Source: Anthostomella pinea (lineage: Eukaryota > Ascomycota > Sordariomycetes > Xylariales > Xylariaceae). From it: 64,000 nucleotides of DNA. The stretch lies in NCBI GenBank assembly GCA_963556695.1, contig CAUWAG010000010.1, positions 2,542,001 to 2,606,000 of the forward strand, given 5' to 3'. Of this stretch, positions 47,001 through 57,872 are shown piece by piece; position 1 is the first letter of the stretch; each line of letters opens with the position of its first letter. The position numbers and the translations under genes were made by a program. The notes beneath the pieces are model-generated. The model had not been told where the DNA came from and did not search any database. It saw only the letters and a program-made list of their open reading frames with translations.

Positions 47001-47871
47001 ATCGGGCAAGCCAAAGTTTGCTGGACCTGCATCCACGGAGAATGATAGGCTGCTTGATGATGTAACCTTTCTTCGCCAGACTATCGGTGCGTGTCGGGAG
47101 CGATCTCTTGTCTTGACCGGATAGCCGCACGAGATCGCCTTGCACGATGCCCTTCTCTTTCACTGATGCGATATCAACAAGGGCTTTCCATTCGAACAGG
47201 GGCACTCGTTTTAGATCTAGGCCGTGGCCAGTGATGGTCTTCCACAATCGCTCCTCCGATACGTGCAGGCGAGGTCTGTCGTTGTCAACATCTCGACCTG
47301 CATTTCGCTGGCCTGTTACAGCCGAGGGCGTCTGGGTCTTGGAGGACTCTGGGATGGCGACAGGGAGCGTAGGTTCGGCCTGTTCCGGAATGGCCAGTAC
47401 TTCCTCAAGTGTAAGATGGTTGAATTCTCGGTCGATACCGACAGACACATCCGGTCTTGCTATCAGCCAACGCCAGACTTTTGCAGCAATACCGAAGCCT
47501 TGATCTCGGACATCTAGCTGGGCCTCTGTGCCGCTGCTTGAATCGGCGGGTCGGCCATTGCCATGACGGACTGGCTGCTCTTCTTTCACAGGCTCGGTGG
47601 TAGAGTGGCCCGCTGTGCCTTGATCGTTGGTATAGAAAGAGTCAATCACAGCCAGGTAATTCGACACGGAACACCCTAGTGGACCGGTCAGCCAACCGCC
47701 TTGAATTCAAAATTTGTGTCGTATGGCCATCAACATTGCTAGCATTTCGTAGCCAATTACGTGCCTCGAGCATGCGAATGCCTGCGAGAGGTGATTCAAC
47801 GTACCTCGGGTTCCAGAAAAGGCGATCTCGGTCAGAAGTGACTCAATCAACTCGTCGAGTCCCCGATCCAT
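41074..47871 (-). CDS. TFC3: TFIIIC largest subunit, B-block binding (Tfc3/tau138)
   Basis: Recognises the B box of tRNA genes and recruits TFIIIB and RNA polymerase III in the nucleus. Exon 1 (47871-47805) encodes MDRGLDELIESLLTEIAFSGTRG, the usual fungal start, and splices (donor GTACGT, acceptor CACTAG, 129-bp intron) to a single 6.6-kb exon, giving 2222 residues. The B-block domain lies at about 165-230 (SVKEKGIVQGDLVRLSGQDKRSLPTRTDSLAKKGYI, a winged-helix pattern). A C2HC finger (CDKC..GLEYHLNKSRTIC) is at about 775-805. Further on are a nuclear-type basic stretch, an acidic run (DEEEEEDT) and a conserved C-terminal half (VNQETELIAAFVVIRTLIGG; DWRSLIMWTAKLETHENVDLPGSR). The length suits the family. 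Confidence 0.92.
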
Positions 47872-50800
47872 CTCGCCAGTGGATGCTGCGGCATACCGGC
47901 AGCGAAAAGAAGGTGGTGAAAGGTGCTCGCCGGGCGACTTGAACTCCGGTGCTCTGGGACGCCTGATGCCGGAAAATGCTCGAGGGCTGGAGAAAATCAA
48001 ACGAAGCTATCGAGAGTGGGTGGGCTGGTGGAGTTGCAAGAGACAGCGATGGCGGATCTTGCCGAGGAGCACTGGTGAAGGGACTTGGAAGAAGGCGATG
48101 GTTCAGATCTGTGCGATTGAAATCGATTGGAGAGATTTTACTGCCCCAACTGCGAAAGCTTGCCTTCCACCTGGCGCTGGTCCGGCGCGCAAATGCGGGG
48201 TCGACGCTCCACCCCGCCACCTGGCAAATCTGTCTGTCAGCCCGCCAAACCTTCAGCACAGACCACTCCATTAAAGTTGGACCAATCCCCAACTCAGGGG
48301 ACACTAGAAAATCCACAACACAAGGTCAATCACTCCCATGCGAGGTCGTAAAAGATGACGGGAGCTCCCGCCCCCTGAGAAACAGTCTCTCTTCAGACGC
48401 AAAAGCCGATGATCAATCTCTTTTGGAGATGACCTCAACCTCTAAAAGGGTCAAATGATCAAAGCCACTCAAAGTCGAAGTTCAATGAATGCATTACCTG
48501 ACTAACTATACCTATCAGAGGTAATAAATAGGGGAAGGGGAAAGTATAGGCAAGTGTAGTGCTTGGTACGGTATCCTAAAGCTTCGGAGCTGTCATTGTA
48601 TTCAAAGACCGGTGAGTGCAGCCGATCACCCCCTTAAGAGGTCTCGACCCAACACTACTGATAATGACACCGTTATCGAGGCTAGACCAATAGAGGGTCC
48701 CCCTCCATTCACCTATGCTGTGAGCTCGATGTCACTGAGGCCAAAGATAATGAAGCGCCTGCCTCTGATGACCCGACCCTGGGTCCTTGGTCCTGGCGAT
48801 CGCACAACCAATTTAGCTCTCCTCAAGGAATAGGAGCGCTGACATCCTCGAGGCGGCCATTACACATGGCCCGAAGAATATCGAAGATAATGGCCAATTG
48901 ACACGATATATGCGTGTTCCGCGCAAGACACGCCGGAACTACCGTCATCATCACCGCAACCCATCAAGCCTATTTACCACACTCCTTAGACCTGACAGTC
49001 TCGATGCGCAACGGATAGCGTCGGCAGAGATAAAGACAAGGGTCGAGAGAGGGCGATTCTCACAACACGATAAGGGAGCGAGCAGAGAAGGAAGGAACCG
49101 GGGGGTGCGAGAGGAGTGGTGTGAGACCGAATGAAGGTGCAAGATCTGGTAATGGAAGGTCAGTCACCGCGAGCACAGGAGACATAATAGGGGCCCGTGG
49201 CACTACATTGGTTATCATGCTCTCTTTCCCATCTTCCGTCTCGGTTATTTTCCTGTGTATTCTTTCCCAACTCTGGTAGTCCTTGTTAAAACCTCAACCC
49301 TTTCACTCCTGTGCTTCTTCTGCCCGCTTCTCTGATATATCAGTCTTCTATCACACGAGCTGCTGCATCCGGACAGGTGTGTATAGTGTGCAGTCAGATG
49401 AGTACGGGTATGTCACCCTGGAGCATCTGCGACAACATATCAGACTATACTACCCACATATTTAGCTGTATCACAACCTTACGAGTTGCCAGTGCAATGC
49501 AAAAGCACCCATTTTTAATCCGAATGAATATGTGACATTCCTGCAGTGTCATACGCTGTACAAAGAACTTCGTAGGCATAACTCCAAGAAGCCCCAATTT
49601 CCAGTATCCTGGCTGGTCCTCGCAACTCGGGTCGCGAAGGTAACCTCGAGCCGAACATTCCCTCTCCGCCACCTTTGAGCGTTCGCCAACAAACACTTGA
49701 CATGAGCTCATGTGAATCCAAGAGGACACAGCCTCGCCGCGCCGATGCTTGGTCAAAAACGAGTACGGACGATTTGAGGGCATTGCCAAAGAAGGCGCTT
49801 GGACCAATGCCAAAGCCTCCACTATGAAGTTGATAGGGTCGACCATTTTGTACAGCGGGGAAAAGAACCGTTCGTACAGAGGGACTCGCCGTTGATCTTT
49901 AGAGGCGGCAGACGAACTCGTCGTAAACACGGTCCACCGCCTGCACGAAGCCCTAGCACCGAGGGGAAATTTCAGCGCATAGGTATCGCAGTCGTTCCAT
50001 GAGCTTGTTGTACGGGGCAACTCGTGGACGCAGGTCTTCGGTTGAAACCGTCGTGAACGAACTTGATGGTGTTTTCCCAGAGTAGAAGCCGCGCAGTTCC
50101 CGCGCAAAGGTCGAAGAACGGAAATGCAAACATGCTGCGTGAAACCTGCCTGGGTGGTGAGCTATGCTCGAGCACTAAGCGAATACCCAGGTAGCAACTG
50201 CTTGAGAAGATGCAGCGCGAGGCTATGGCGTACGCTACAAGTGCTCCTAACTAACCCTTGCAATGCTGACTACGATGTAAAGAATTCCCAGATCTGTGGT
50301 CTGGTCACTTGTGAGTAGGTCCTCACCTTCACTCAGCTCGCGGGTGCTGGTTACAATTCAGATTTGGCGATGACTCGATTTCGACCATGAGTCAAGGGGA
50401 GTATATCGTCGTACCACTAACACCATTATCAACGTCCTACAGCACAACATTCTCTTTTCATCTGTGGCGGATTTGTGTCTTGATTAGATCGCTCGCATTG
50501 ATATAAATTATAACCATCCAGCCAGACCATTAGACCATTAGATAGAAAAGAAAGTCGAAATTCTCGGAAGGGGGTGTGGCACTGAGCGCATATTGCCATC
50601 CTCGAAAGCGACACAATGGAGATCCAGACTCAGTAGAGTCGCATCGCATTCCGCTGTGGGCGCGGCCTTCACGACAGGTACGTCTGAGTCGACGGCACCG
50701 ACGACGGTCGTGGTGATATGGCTAGTTCTAGATGAATGCAAGGCTTACCATCCGCTCATGTCCCAGAGACCCTATATGTACATAAGCTGGGTCGGGAACG

Positions 50801-51395
50801 AAAGCATCCTCTCGCGAAGTACAAATGACTTCATAATGCATTATCTTCCAGACGGCGGCATAGGTTGTAGCGGCAACAACTACGTCGAACTTCATCTTGA
50901 ACTTTGCGATATATGTCTGAGTATGATGTGGTGTAGTTCGCCAGACCCGAAGATGTTTTGGGGAGTCGGCAGTTGACGGTACCTGCGAGAGATAAGGTAG
51001 ACAAACGGTCCGCTAGTTCCAATGTGCCACCCAGCTCCTCTGTAAGACCGGTCTGATGTACTATTTACTTGGACTGCAGTACGTTCCTGTCATCATACGC
51101 ATATCTTTGGAAAGACACACGAGTACGAGCCCTCTGGAGAGTGACATGGTTTTAGTAAATGCACGCAGTAGAGCAGTAGGGGCTTGGAGTGTGTTCAAAT
51201 CCATATTAGATCAGAGGGAAGGCAACGGAAAAATCAACACGGGGTTTGTTTGCGCAATTCAGTAAACGTAGGTTTACATCCGGAATGTTTCATCACGTAA
51301 AATGGATGGCTTTTCAGCGAAGGATTGAAGGCAGGGTAACTTACTCCCAGGATTGCAGGGTCGTCAGGGACCCCCACCCCAGCTCCCATCGAATA
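47872..51395. other. Intergenic; no convincing gene
   Basis: Upstream region of TFC3 plus about 3 kb without recognisable coding. The longest frame, 49445-50107 (minus, 220 codons), shows no known domain; parts of neighbouring frames also look protein-like (for example RLLLWENTIKFVHDG, about 50050-50100). So a decayed gene is possible but not supportable. Confidence 0.4.
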
Positions 51396-52458
51396 TCAAG
51401 ATGTGCGTAGAGAAGTCCGCCTCTCGTCCATCAACTTTCTATAAGACGCGATGACATCGGTCCTGACAGATTGTAGCTCTTCTCTACGCTTCAGGCTCCC
51501 CGCCGACTTGGGGATACCGTCAACATCGACGGCTGCTCCGCGGACCAGCAATTTCTTCGAAGGTTTCGCGGTGAGTTCCGGTGGCGCGAGTACAACATCG
51601 TGAAGACCTGGTCTCGTTTCGCCTCGCTTCTTCTTCAAGACCTCCCAGGGATCCTCCTCGGCTTCGGCCGTCTCGCCAAGGTACTTCGACCTCTTGCCCT
51701 TCTTCTTCTTCTTCTTGCCGGAGGCGTCGGCCTGCGCATCCATCTTCCACGTCACGCCGGCCTCCTCGTCCTCCATGTCCTTCTCGGCTTGTAGCTCGAC
51801 CTCCTCCTCCTTCTGATCCTTGGCTCGGCGCTCTTCCTCCCTCCACTCATCATACAGCTTGTGCATCTTCCTCTCCTTCTTCGTTTGCCACTTCTTCAAT
51901 CCCAGGGGGTCGTTGTTACCCCTGACAGACTTGTTGATTAGTCCTGTTATGGGCATTGCAGCATCCACACGGGCTGAAAACTCCGACATGCGCTCTCCCG
52001 GGCGGATCGTGGGGACTTCGGCGGAACTGGTGGTCTTGGTGGTCTTGGTCTCCTCGGCTTCCTTGCTCTCGTCAGCAGCGGCATTCGACACTTGGGCCGC
52101 TTTCCGCTTCTTGGTCTTTGTGTTCTGCGCTTCCCCGTTATCCAGTCCTGACCGCGGCTTCTTGCCTCCAGCGAACGCCATCAGCCTCTTGAAAGCGCGA
52201 GGCGCGTCATCCTTCGGGCCGGCATCTCGTTTGCGCTTCAGTTTCCTGTCGGGCTGTGGTGCAGAGCCCGGTTTCGGCTTGCCTTTCGACTGCTGTTGTG
52301 GCTTGGGTTTCACCGGGAGGTTTCTTGCGACTTGTGAAGGTGGTAAATCGAAACTGAAACCGGTGATACGCTGTTAGTATGGGGATAATCCTCGGTTGGG
52401 AGATTGAGAGAACCTACGTCGACTCATCTTTCAGTCTCCGCGTATGCTTGTGCGGCAT
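51396..52458 (-). CDS. Lysine-rich coiled-coil nuclear-type protein
   Basis: Two exons (52458-52418, 52353-51396; 64-bp intron GTAGGT..TTTCAG with CTAAC branch) encode 332 residues starting MPHKHTRRLKDESTFDLPPS. The protein is highly basic, with repeated Lys runs (GKKKKKKGKRSKY). A more conserved-looking core, IRPGERMSEFSARVDAAMPI, is followed by GLKKWQTKKERKMHKLYDEWREEERR, which should form a long charged helix. The C-terminus holds PPELTAKPSKKLLVRG. This composition resembles CCDC137-type nucleolar proteins, known in fungi mostly as hypotheticals. Nuclear/nucleolar location and a ribosome-biogenesis link are inferences. The short first exon was not part of the main frame and is chosen from splice sites. 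Confidence 0.8.
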
Positions 52459-53734
52459 TGTTGCTGATTTCGCAGATCCTGTAAGACGTGAAAACCACTT
52501 GAGGAAACGCGCACTCGTCTATTCGCGGTGCTGTTGAGCCAAAAGTGTCATTTGCTTTTGACCGCTGCTCAGTCTCTCATGAATAGGTTTTTTTTTCCTT
52601 TGCGCAGGCAAAGAAGGTGGGGTCCTGTCCTGAAGCTGTCGGAGTCTGACCCCGATAAGACGTTAAGCCCTTTAATACATTATTTCGTGGAATACCTTAA
52701 AAGCCTTAGAACTGTGTGCCTTGTGGTAGCGGTATCCAGAATAAGGACCAGGGTCACGAATGGTGGCTATTGGTCTGTATTCCCCCATCCCAGAAGTAGC
52801 TATCATCCCAGTTGGGTACAAATCAGGTACAAACGGGGTACCCGTTGGGCTCCAAGGTACCTTGTATCCGGGTCAGTGACCCATCCGTCATTGTGGCTGG
52901 AAAATGGGTTGAGGAACCACAACTGCATGCCGACATCTCCCTTTCGCGTCCTCCATGCCTTGAACCAACCTTCAAAACTGCTGTCCAACTCCAGCATTCG
53001 CAGTCCTCCAGCGGTCTTCGAGTTACATTGACAAATGTATGGCGCACACCCGTGTCCTGTTCTCCCATCCCGGCTCTGGATGTCTCAGGTACATGAGTCA
53101 TACCTTATCACTGGAACCACCGGACACTGAGTCATGTGGCGCTTTTCGCTGTGTCCACCGTGAGAATGACCTGGAAGTACCCCACATCATGGACAGCCAT
53201 CAAGGTAGTCTGTGTCCATAGTTTCGGTAGTTTGTCATCCACTCCCCGAGGAGATCCATGCGGTATGCTACAATGGTAAGGTTTCATTGGTTACTGGGTC
53301 ACAAATTATCATTTGGGACTTGCACCAGAACTCGCTCAACCACGACCTCAAGTTAGCGGCGGCGACTAACACCTGACATTCTGGCGGACGTTGTGGAGCA
53401 GGGCGGCCTGCATTCGGCAAGCCACTCACAGGGACCCTTCACGGCCACGTTCTGTTCCCTGATATTCAACAGCTTGAGGCATGTGCTGCTGATCATGGCA
53501 ACACGAAGCTAAATGAGTAAGTATGGGTATGTATGTTGGTATAGAATCTTAGCAGAAGCCACCATGGCCTCCAGACCCAAGCTCAGATGACCGTCCACTG
53601 GTCCATGCCCTCCTCCTCATATATAACAATAGCAGCGTCACGCCGACGCCTTTGGTTGTCCGCGATCTTCGACGATGTCGACCTGTTCAGCACGACTCTG
53701 CAACTACCACGTGGCTTACACTGACTGGGCTTAG
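52459..53734. other. Upstream region; first exon of next gene unresolved
   Basis: No recognisable gene. A 167-codon frame at 52528-53031 (plus) has no domain. An acceptor-like site (CTGAC then TTAG at 53731-53734) ends the region, which should also contain the missing first exon of the AIM6-like gene. Confidence 0.4.
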
Positions 53735-54751
53735 TTCTTGTTGACTGGTTACCGAGGCCAACCTCGCCCAGCACGGAGCCTATGGAGCATAGATGACAAC
53801 CCCGACAAGATATTTCGCAACTGGGGAGAGCCAGGTACCGGAACAGAAGCGCTCGCCCGGTACCCGACAGACTTCCTCCGGGACGTCATACCCATCCCAT
53901 GCCATTCGCACAATGACTACTGGCGCAACATCCCGCTCTATTCAGCGGTTCACGCAGGATGCATCGGAGTCGAGGCAGACGTATGGTACTTCGACGACCA
54001 GGACAAGTCGGAGCTGTACGTTGGTCACGACGCCGCATCGCTAACCCCGGCCCGCACTTTTCAGTCTCTGTGTGTGACTCCGCTGGTGGAATTGCTCAAC
54101 CGATCCAACCCCCAGACACGCTTCGACAACGGCACGGGTCGTGGCATCTTCGACCGTGATCCCTATCAGACCCTCCATCTCCTGGTAGACCTGAAGACGG
54201 ACGGCGCCACGACTTGGCAGCATGTCGTTGCGCAGCTGGAACCCCTGAGGGCCAGGGGCTGGCTGACCCATGTCGAGGACGGCGTCGTCCACAAGCGACA
54301 GGTTACGGTCATGGGGACCGGCAACACTCCCTTCGATGCAATAGTTCAGAACTCGACGTATAGGGACGTATACTTCGATGCGCCGCTCGGAGAGTTGCGG
54401 GAGGATCCCGACGTCCCCCATCCGATGCAGACCATGCCCATAAGGACAATCGACTACAACGAAACCAATTCGGTATACGCAAGCATGGGCTTCGGGAGGG
54501 CCGTGGGCTCGGTCTGGACGGGTCTCAGCGACGACCAGCTTCGGACGATCCGCCGCCAGATATTGAGCGCTCACAGCAGGGGGCTGAAGGCCAGATATTG
54601 GGACACTCCCGCGTGGCCGATCAGCTTCAGGAATAGCATATGGCGTACGTTGATGGAGGAGGGTGCAGACATTTTGAATGTAGATGATCTGAGAAGCGCG
54701 GCGAATCTGCAAATGGCTAGAAAGAGCAGTTCACACGGCTTCTCCGAGTAG
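53735..54751 (+). CDS. AIM6-like protein, PLC-like phosphodiesterase fold (5' end missing)
   Basis: About 338 residues of open frame match the fungal AIM6 (altered inheritance of mitochondria) family: FRNWGEPGTGTEALARYPTDF, then IPCHSHNDYW with catalytic-type His and Asp, GCIGVEADVW with Glu and Asp, and LYVGHD. The C-terminus has ARYWDTPAWPISFRNSIW and EGADILNVDDL, matching the last strands of a PLC-like barrel. The substrate is not known for this family. No in-frame ATG exists before the conserved part, so translation must start in an upstream exon spliced to about 53735, or the gene has lost its start. Family members usually have an N-terminal membrane or signal segment, not visible here. 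Confidence 0.82.
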   Translation, partial: FLLTGYRGQPRPARSLWSIDDNPDKIFRNWGEPGTGTEALARYPTDFLRDVIPIPCHSHNDYWRNIPLYSAVHAGCIGVEADVWYFDDQDKSELYVGHDAASLTPARTFQSLCVTPLVELLNRSNPQTRFDNGTGRGIFDRDPYQTLHLLVDLKTDGATTWQHVVAQLEPLRARGWLTHVEDGVVHKRQVTVMGTGNTPFDAIVQNSTYRDVYFDAPLGELREDPDVPHPMQTMPIRTIDYNETNSVYASMGFGRAVGSVWTGLSDDQLRTIRRQILSAHSRGLKARYWDTPAWPISFRNSIWRTLMEEGADILNVDDLRSAANLQMARKSSSHGFSE

Positions 54752-55217
54752 GTAAGTAATGGGCTATCCAGAAGCGAATCGCATCTATGAAAACTCCAGG
54801 GTAAATCGACCAATGTCTAGACAGTCTATGCGACAATACTCCAGACTCCTTCTAGCAAGGGATCATCACCATGCCCTCCTGAACAAGTCGCTGGCATAAC
54901 ATGTTGCGTCTCAAGAAAGTATCGTGACAGCTAATTCAGGCCCATGACGGCAGACATGTCACGGACAAGACCGTGTTTGCTGGTCACGACCCACGGGCAG
55001 GATGACTTCCATCACTCCATGCTGCGCAGGGGTTAAGGGGCTGCTGCAGGGTAGCTCCCTGGGCCGTGGGGCAGTCGGCGAGACGGTCAACCCCGCCGTG
55101 ACCTCCAGCTCCATCACCCCCTCATCGCCAACTTGAAAGCTACGACCCAAAGGCTGTCAATGCCAAGCTCTCCCACACTACTTACCTACCTACCGCAGGG
55201 CATCTTCAACGAGCAAC
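54752..55217. other. Short intergenic spacer
   Basis: Separates the AIM6-like gene from the reductase-like gene on the same strand. Pyrimidine-rich repeats (cttacctacctacc) lie at 55180-55195, just before the next ATG. No gene seen. Confidence 0.5.
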
Positions 55218-56437
55218 ATGGCCGAAAAGACTGCATTGGTCACGGGCGCCACTGGCCTGCTAGGCAGGCAAGTCGTCCGGGCTTTCGAGAGAGGCGATTG
55301 GAACGTCAAGGGCGCCGGCTACTCCCGTGCAGATGGCACCTCAGTTCTCAAGGTCGACCTAGCAAAGGCGGCCGAAGTCGAGGCTGCGCTGGATAAAGTC
55401 AAGTGAGTCCGTCACCAGCCTTGCCTTGAACCTACCTATCTACCTAGAGTAGGGCTAATCTGTATCTTCCAAACGTCAGGCCACAAGTTGTCGTGCATTG
55501 CAAGTCGCCACCCGAGCCCATCGTCGAGGACTGGTCTCACTGGCACGGCACACTACGACTGTAGGGATTCGAAGCTGACTGATTCTCTTCAGGCGCCGCA
55601 AACCGATTCCCCGACAAATGCGACAAAGACCCCGAGGGTACCCGTGCCCTGAACGTCGAAGCGACGGGGAAACTCGCGTCCCTGTGCGCCGCCCGCGACA
55701 TCCTGCTCATCTACATATCGACCGACTACGTCTTCCCCGGCAGGCCCGGCGACGCCCCGTACCAGGCCGACGCCGAGCCGCAGCCGACCAACATGTACGG
55801 CCAGACCAAGCTGGACGGGGAGCGCGCCGCGCTGGAGACCTTCCGGTGTGCTGGGAAGCCGGGACTGGGAGTGGTGCTGCGCGTGCCGGTCCTCTACGGC
55901 GACGCCGAGGTGCCGTCCGAGAGCGCGGTCAACACACTGATGGATACCGTTTGGAAAGCTCAGGAGCCCGGGGCCAAGATCTCCATGGACCACTGGGCAC
56001 TGCGATACCCCACCAACACGGAGGACGTAGGACGGGTGTGCCACGGTATTGTCTCTCCAGTCGCCGCCATCCGCTTGGTCTAACGACAGAGGGTGGCACG
56101 AAAGTGTTCCGTCTGCGTTGTTGCTAACGCTCTTGCAGATGTTTCGGTCAAGTACCTAGGATCCGACGTTGACCGGTCCGCGTTACCCCAGATCCTGCAG
56201 TTCTCCTCCGAAGATAAGTACACCAAGTATGAGCTGTGCCAGGTCTTTGGCGAGATCATGGGTTTGAACATTGCGGCGATCGAGCCTAATACCGAGGGTA
56301 ATGATCCCAAGACCACGGTGCAGAGGCCCTATGACTGCCATCTCAGCACGCGGGCGCTGAAGGATGTCGGGATAGACGTCGCGACGCAGGATTTTGTTGG
56401 TTGGTGGCGGTGGCAGGTCAAGGCGCTCAGAAAGTAA
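55218..56437 (+). CDS. NAD(P)-dependent reductase, RmlD/MAT2B-like
   Basis: Four exons (55218-55402, 55480-55499, 55593-56045, 56139-56437), 318 residues. Rossmann fold: TALVTGATGLLGRQVV at 4-19, then VVVHCAANRFPD, YISTDYVFPG and the YxxxK pair in MYGQTKLDGE. This is an extended short-chain dehydrogenase of the RmlD_sub_bind family, as in methionine adenosyltransferase regulatory subunit beta. Substrate and MAT regulation in fungi are inferred. Exon 2 is only 20 nt. Intron 2 starts GCAAGT (55500) and ends TTCAG; this GC-AG junction is needed to join HC to AANRF in frame. Intron 3 is GTATTG..TTGCAG with branch GCTAAC. Confidence 0.88.
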
Positions 56438-57872
56438 AGAGGTTTGAGATAACAGGTGGGTGAAACCGTGCAGATTGCTCTAGGGGACGTGATACCCGAC
56501 TGGACCAGTCCGGATCAGCAGATGAATGGATGATGAATCTGCTCACTCAACCGGCTCTAGACCTGTCGGTGCAGACTCCGAGCCAATGACGAATGGAATA
56601 TGTTTACCTACAACACCTGTTGAGGCACGCTTCGCGGTACCGTTAGAAGTAAGTGATACGCGTTAATACAGGCACCGCCATGCTTCGGAAAGCAGTCTCT
56701 ACGTCGTCTTGAGACATTCTTACGAAACCACATTCCAGTGTGAGATTTCAGGGTCATACAATCTTTCAGCCAGGCACGCTAGGTTGTTGTAAGGTCCTGG
56801 CCCAACGAGTCGGGTCGTGGGGTCGGGGGCCACCCGCGCCATCCCGCATCCCCAAGAAACCACCCCTGGGTTCGGGAGTCGGGACTATCCATCAGGTATC
56901 CAGATCATGGGGTCCAAGCTCATGGCCGGTGTAGGACTGTACACCTGGTTTGACATGTCGCTCAGTTGCTGCTGCTTGCGAATGGCCGTCGTGAAATGCT
57001 AAGTTGCAACCCTATCACGCTTCATACATGCATCTTCAGGTTCTGTGTGTGTTACATTACCGACATGCAGCTTGTTGGTCGCGTGCCTGGCAGAATCTGG
57101 ACCATAGGGCTACGAGAGACGGGAGAGATCCCTGACGCCATTGCACATCTCCCTGCCCGTCCCTGCATCTAGCATCTGCCATCTGCCACCATGCCAGCCA
57201 GCGAAACATTCTGAGGGAATGTCTATATTGACGACTCCACAATCCCCAAGGAGTCAGTGCTGTATGCCGCCCTTTGGGCTCGGCTCCCCTTGCATATTGC
57301 CATGGCGACTATTGACGTGGGCTCTATCTCTTGCCAATTTCATACTTTCACGACATGCCTGGTTGAACCTTGCGTAACAAGATAACACTTCACACTCGCC
57401 CATTTTCACTCGTATTGTGAAGAGCGGATTAATCAGAAAGGGCTACCTCACCCTTCACCCGTCCGTCACTGAGCTGCGAAAAGGAAGGGACACGATAGTA
57501 TGTCCACTGGTCCCAAGCGGGAGAAGAAGGCGTTTCGTCTACGGCGGCACCAGAATATCTAGCGCGACGAGCCCCGTGCGGCTGCCCACGCTGGTCACGC
57601 AGTCACGCACACACCGCCATCGTCGTCGTCGTCGTCGTCGTCTTCGGCTTGTCGCGACATCATCAGTCGCGAGCGATTTGATCGCTGGACATTGCGCATG
57701 AATCCATCCCCGGATCCCCACCATTGAAGACACCCTGCCGGCTATCATTATCTGTCCTCAACCCCAACCGTGCCCAGCCTGCCGCGTCAGTGCCCACTGC
57801 CCACCAAAGCTCGGGACTCCGTCGATATCTTCAGCGGGCTTGCTACTCTTATCTCTCCAGTGACCCCTGACA
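56438..57872. other. Intergenic; promoter side of the RA-PH gene
   Basis: No gene recognised; frames are short and without domains. A (CGT)n-type trinucleotide run lies at 57620-57645. Confidence 0.5.

Noticed and set aside
49445..50107. 220-codon minus-strand frame
   Set aside because: No recognisable domain and unusual composition; neighbouring frames look equally protein-like, so a gene cannot be supported.
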